35,258 nt of DNA from Pararoseomonas baculiformis (GTDB taxonomy: Bacteria > Pseudomonadota > Alphaproteobacteria > Acetobacterales > Acetobacteraceae), in contig NZ_JAGIZB010000031.1 in the NCBI RefSeq assembly GCF_017813395.1, positions 1-35,258 on the forward strand, given 5' to 3'. Under the pieces are notes generated by a model. The model saw only the letters and a list, made by a program, of their open reading frames with translations, did not search any database and was not told the DNA's origin. This document shows, piece by piece, positions 32,284 to 35,258 of this stretch. The position numbers and the translations under genes were made by a program. Every line of letters starts with the position of its first letter. Positions within the stretch are counted from its first letter, which is position 1.

Positions 32284-33101
32284 AGACGTTGGACGAGAAT
32301 TACGGCAAGTGCATCCTCCGCATCGGCCAGGATAAGGATGGAGGATGGATCGGCGTCGTCATTCAGGGCGGAAAGATCCTGGGCGAGAAGCTGCACGACG
32401 ACGACAGGGAGCGGCTTCGGGCCCGCCTTATGAATGTTGCGGGCACAGTGCATCCCAATTATTTCGGGATGGAGGGGGCAATTGCGCGCTTCCTGCAGTT
32501 CATGCCCGGCGGCTTCTCCGGGCAGCGTTACACGGCCCGTGACGGTGAGCGCCGCTATAAGGTCGATGCGCACAATACCCTCACGGCACTCCTACCCCTC
32601 GCTGCCGCCGCGAACGCAACCAACGTCGATGGGAAGACGCTGGCGGCTGCGTTCAAGAAGGATCAGCTGTGGACCCACATGCCATCGCTGCAGGAGTCGA
32701 CGAGGCTGCGCGAGATCCTGGCGGTGCATGGCAGCGCGTTTCTGCGCGCCGCAGCTGCGTTCGCGAATGGTGACTTCAACACCGGGATCGCCGGGATGCG
32801 GAACGCGATCGCACCGCATGGCACGCTGACCTGGCCGATCGCCACCTACCTGCCGTTCCTGTGGTCCCCCGACAAGCACATGTTCCTCAAGCCCACCGCA
32901 ACCCGCGACTTTGCGGAACGGATCGGCCACCGCTTCGCCATCGACTATGATTCCGAGATCCGGGCCGACGTGTATCAGAGCCTGCTCGACCTAGCTGACG
33001 ACACGGCGGCGGGTATCGCGCAGCTCAATCCGGCCGACCGCATCGACGTCCAGAGCTTCATCTGGGTCGTGGGGGAGTATCGCGAAGAGAACCGCACGTG
33101 A
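32280..33101 (+). CDS. Unknown protein in hsdR operon, 273 residues
   Basis: ATG 32280 (MKTLDENYGKCILRIGQDKD) overlaps the hsdR stop by four bases. Visible segments are YFGMEGAIARFLQFMPGGFS, TRLREILAVHGSAFLRAAAA, GTLTWPIATYLPFLWSPDKH, then MFLKPTATRDFAERIGHRFA and a C-terminal PADRIDVQSFIWVVGEYREE. The mid part (TWPIATYLPFLWSPDKHMFL) and the ending recall proteins encoded next to restriction genes, where IDVQSF(I/M)WV is a common tail, but I cannot assign a fold or activity. It is full length by context, with the next gene 13 bp downstream. It is likely an accessory of the restriction module. Confidence 0.75.
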   Translation: MKTLDENYGKCILRIGQDKDGGWIGVVIQGGKILGEKLHDDDRERLRARLMNVAGTVHPNYFGMEGAIARFLQFMPGGFSGQRYTARDGERRYKVDAHNTLTALLPLAAAANATNVDGKTLAAAFKKDQLWTHMPSLQESTRLREILAVHGSAFLRAAAAFANGDFNTGIAGMRNAIAPHGTLTWPIATYLPFLWSPDKHMFLKPTATRDFAERIGHRFAIDYDSEIRADVYQSLLDLADDTAAGIAQLNPADRIDVQSFIWVVGEYREENRT

Positions 33102-33114
33102 CAGGTCACGGGCG

Positions 33115-35166
33115 GTGATCGAGTGGCTTGCCCTTGGGGCGGTGGCGGCCCTGGGAATCCTGTTCGGCTCCAACGACAAGCGTTCTTCCTTCGGTGAAGG
33201 TTCGTCGAAGCCATTCGATATGGATCAGTTTCGCCGCCAGCAGGCCGAGAAGGAAGCCGGCTGGCGACGAAGGTGGGAGCCTGAGGTCGATCGGACACGC
33301 TGGATCCCGCAAAGTGCTGCTCACCGGATTATCGCGGCCCATCCTCCGCCAGGATCTGAGAACGATACCCTAGGCGCGACGAAGCGTGTAGCAACGAGAA
33401 AGCTCCTCGCCGAATTCGCGGCCAACAATCAGCAGCACTTGACCGATCAGAAGACCAAGCTGAATGCGTTCTTCGATTCGGTCGAGGCCTCGCCGCTCAC
33501 CGATGAGCAGGCGGATGCCTGCATCTGCATGGACGACGCGGTTCAGATCGTCGCGGCAGCCGGCTCAGGCAAGACGTCGACCATGGTCGCCAAGACCGGC
33601 TACGTCCTCCACGAAAAGCTCGCCGACCCCGAGCAGATCCTGCTGCTCGCATTCAACACTAAGGCGGCCGACGAGCTACGCGAACGAGTGCATAAGCGCC
33701 TTGCCAATGTTGAGGGCGTCGAGCGCGTTACCGTGCGCACGTTCCACGCCTTCGGCAAGTCGGTGCTGGCGGAGGTAAACGGCCTGGCGCCGGCTGTGGC
33801 GAAGTGGGTCGGGCCACCCGCTCAGGAAAAGGAGATGATCGCGTCGATCGTCGACGATCTGCGCACACGCGACCCGGCGTTCGGTGTCGATTGGGACCTG
33901 TTCCGCACCGTCTATGGGCGGCCCGTCGGGCGCATCGAGGATCTAGCCCAGCCTGGAGACAATGCACGAGGAGGCATCCGCACGGCTGGTGGCGACTGGG
34001 TGAAAAGCGAGGAGGAGCGCCTGATCTCGGATTGGCTGTTCTTTCATGGTGTGCGATACGAATATGAACGCGACTACGAGCACAACACGCGAACCAAAGC
34101 GCACCTGCAGTACCGGCCCGACTTCTTCTATCCGGACGCCGGCTTGTACCATGAGCACTTCGCCCTCAACCGAGAGGGAAGGCCCCCGCCGCACTTCACT
34201 GGCGATTACGTCGCCGGCGTCGTGTGGAAGCGTGCCTGCCACGCCGAGCACAAAACCGACCTTTTTGAAACGACCTCGCACAGCCTGCGCAGGGGACGCG
34301 GATTTGATGAACTCGCGACCGCCTTGAAGGCGCGCGGAGTGGAACCGGTCCTCGACGCATCAAGACCCGCCAAGGGCCAGCCACCGCTCGAAACACTCGA
34401 ACTGGCCGGCCTCATGCGTGCCTTCCAGCAGCATGCCAAAGGGAGCGCACTATCCATCAAGACCCTGATGCGCCAAGTTGACGTCGACAACAGCCGCGAT
34501 CCGCACGTCGCACGGTCAATTAGATTTTTGGCTCTCTACGAACGAATCGCAGCGGAGTGGGAACGCCGTCTCGAGCAGGCTGGGTGCATCGACTTCGACG
34601 ATATGCTCATCCAGGCGAGCCAGCTCATTGAGGAAGGGCGGTTCGACAGTCCCTACACCATCATATTCGCAGACGAGTTTCAGGACAGTTCCCGAGCTCG
34701 CGTCAGGATGCTCAAGGCGCTGTTGGATAGAACGCAACAGCGTGGACACCTCTGCGTCGTTGGTGATGACTGGCAGAGCATCAACCGTTTCTCTGGCGCG
34801 GACCTGTCCGTGATGACGGAATTTGCGCAGACGTTTCCGCATTCGTCCCAGCTCAAGCTGACGACGACATTCCGCTGCCCTGCATCGCTGTGCGAGGCAT
34901 CGAGCGCCTTCGTCTCGGCGAATCCCCTCCAACTCGTGAAGGTCGTGCAGACGACCAACGATCGGCAGGGGCCTGCAATGGTGGCCTTCGCATGTGCCTC
35001 GTCGGAGGATGCGCTCCGCCGGGTCTACAAGGATCTGCAGCGGCTCCACGAACAAGCGGTGCCCGGATTGCTCGTCAGTTCTGCCGAGCAACGGATCTCA
35101 GTGCTGCTTCTCGGGCGCTACAATCATGACCGACCTGTCCGTCGTCGAATGCTTTGGGACAGGTGA
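33115..35166 (+). pseudogene. UvrD-like helicase with internal nuclease-like segment, 3'-truncated
   Basis: GTG 33115 (VIEWLALGAVAALGILFGSN) gives a hydrophobic N-terminal helix (residues 4-17) that may anchor it to the membrane. Superfamily 1 motifs follow: QIVAAAGSGKTSTMVAKTGY near 148, LLLAFNTKAADELRERV, VRTFHAFG, IIFADEFQDSSRARV near 519, VVGDDWQSINRFSGADLSV near 550 and LTTTFRCPASLCEASSAFVS. The insert EERLISDWLFFHGVRYEYER...LQYRPDFFYPDAGLYHEHFA (about 300-350) has the Glu, Asp and Glu spacing of a PD-(D/E)XK-like fold. Motifs V and VI, normally following within 150 residues, are missing. After VLLLGRYNHD the sequence leaves the family and stops at 35166. The gene is therefore cut, probably by an insertion near 35130. 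It would unwind DNA as an accessory of the restriction operon. Confidence 0.82.
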
Positions 35167-35258
35167 GGTGCTGAACTAACGGAGGCTCGGGCTCATCTGG
35201 GCTGGAGGTTAGGCGGCTCGGCGCTGATGCAGCAAGCGCCGCTGCTGGATGGTCTGTC
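35133..35258. other. Probable insertion junction at the helicase 3' end
   Basis: ACCTGTCC (35133-35140) and GGACAGGT (35157-35164) form an 8-bp inverted pair where the helicase reading leaves its family. The remaining 94 bases contain no complete gene. On the minus strand the last 45 bases read RQTIQQRRLLHQRRAA then a stop, which may be the end of a transposase continuing beyond the window. I could not assign an IS family. Confidence 0.3.

Noticed and set aside
1-35258. CRISPR arrays, tRNA or rRNA genes
   Set aside because: No regularly spaced direct repeats of 25-40 bases and no cloverleaf or rRNA signature were found on reading either strand. Repeats seen are IS ends.

Overview
This is a GC-rich accessory region, about two thirds G+C by eye, with alphaproteobacterial-looking insertion sequences (IS5, IS630, IS3, IS110, IS481, IS701, ISL3, IS6). 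The host is plausibly a Rhodospirillales/Acetobacteraceae or Methylobacterium-type bacterium. That is an inference from codon use and IS types, and no housekeeping gene is present to fix the taxonomy. No tRNA, rRNA or CRISPR array was seen. The window reads as a defence island that insertion sequences have repeatedly invaded and partly destroyed.

Layout. 1-4000: IS debris (IS5, IS630, an IS3 tail, an IS5 tail) around the 3' remnant of a HEPN-like gene and two small unknown genes, one split by an amber codon. 3949-14222 (minus strand): druH and druE, which I read as a type III Druantia system, followed by a SIR2-like gene carrying one internal stop. An IS5-family element sits directly upstream of druH and appears to have removed an upstream, translationally coupled gene. 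14283-19669: a nested stack of IS5, IS110 (cut), IS481, IS701 and IS3. 19670-20279: decayed gene fragments. 20346-23134 (plus strand): a tight three-gene operon coding for a small unknown protein, a metallo-beta-lactamase-fold hydrolase and a PD-(D/E)XK-like nuclease. 23204-24865: an ISL3 element with a frameshifted transposase. 25102-31433 (minus strand): a two-gene operon of a 1781-residue coiled-coil P-loop ATPase and a 329-residue protein ending in a HEPN-like motif. 31858-35166 (plus strand): the tail of a type I restriction subunit HsdR, an unknown protein and a truncated UvrD-like helicase carrying an internal nuclease-like segment.

How the genes work together. Druantia HE is a known anti-phage module, and the SIR2-like NADase candidate behind it looks like an added abortive-infection effector that has been lost. 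The best candidates for an undescribed system are the ATPase/HEPN pair (25102-31433) and the three-gene MBL/nuclease operon (20346-23134). Both are intact, compact and translationally coupled, and both lie between known defence genes. The large defence genes are open from end to end, while most transposases and small genes carry nonsense codons or frameshifts. That pattern suggests the intact modules are still selected. All family assignments come from motif recognition without database searches.
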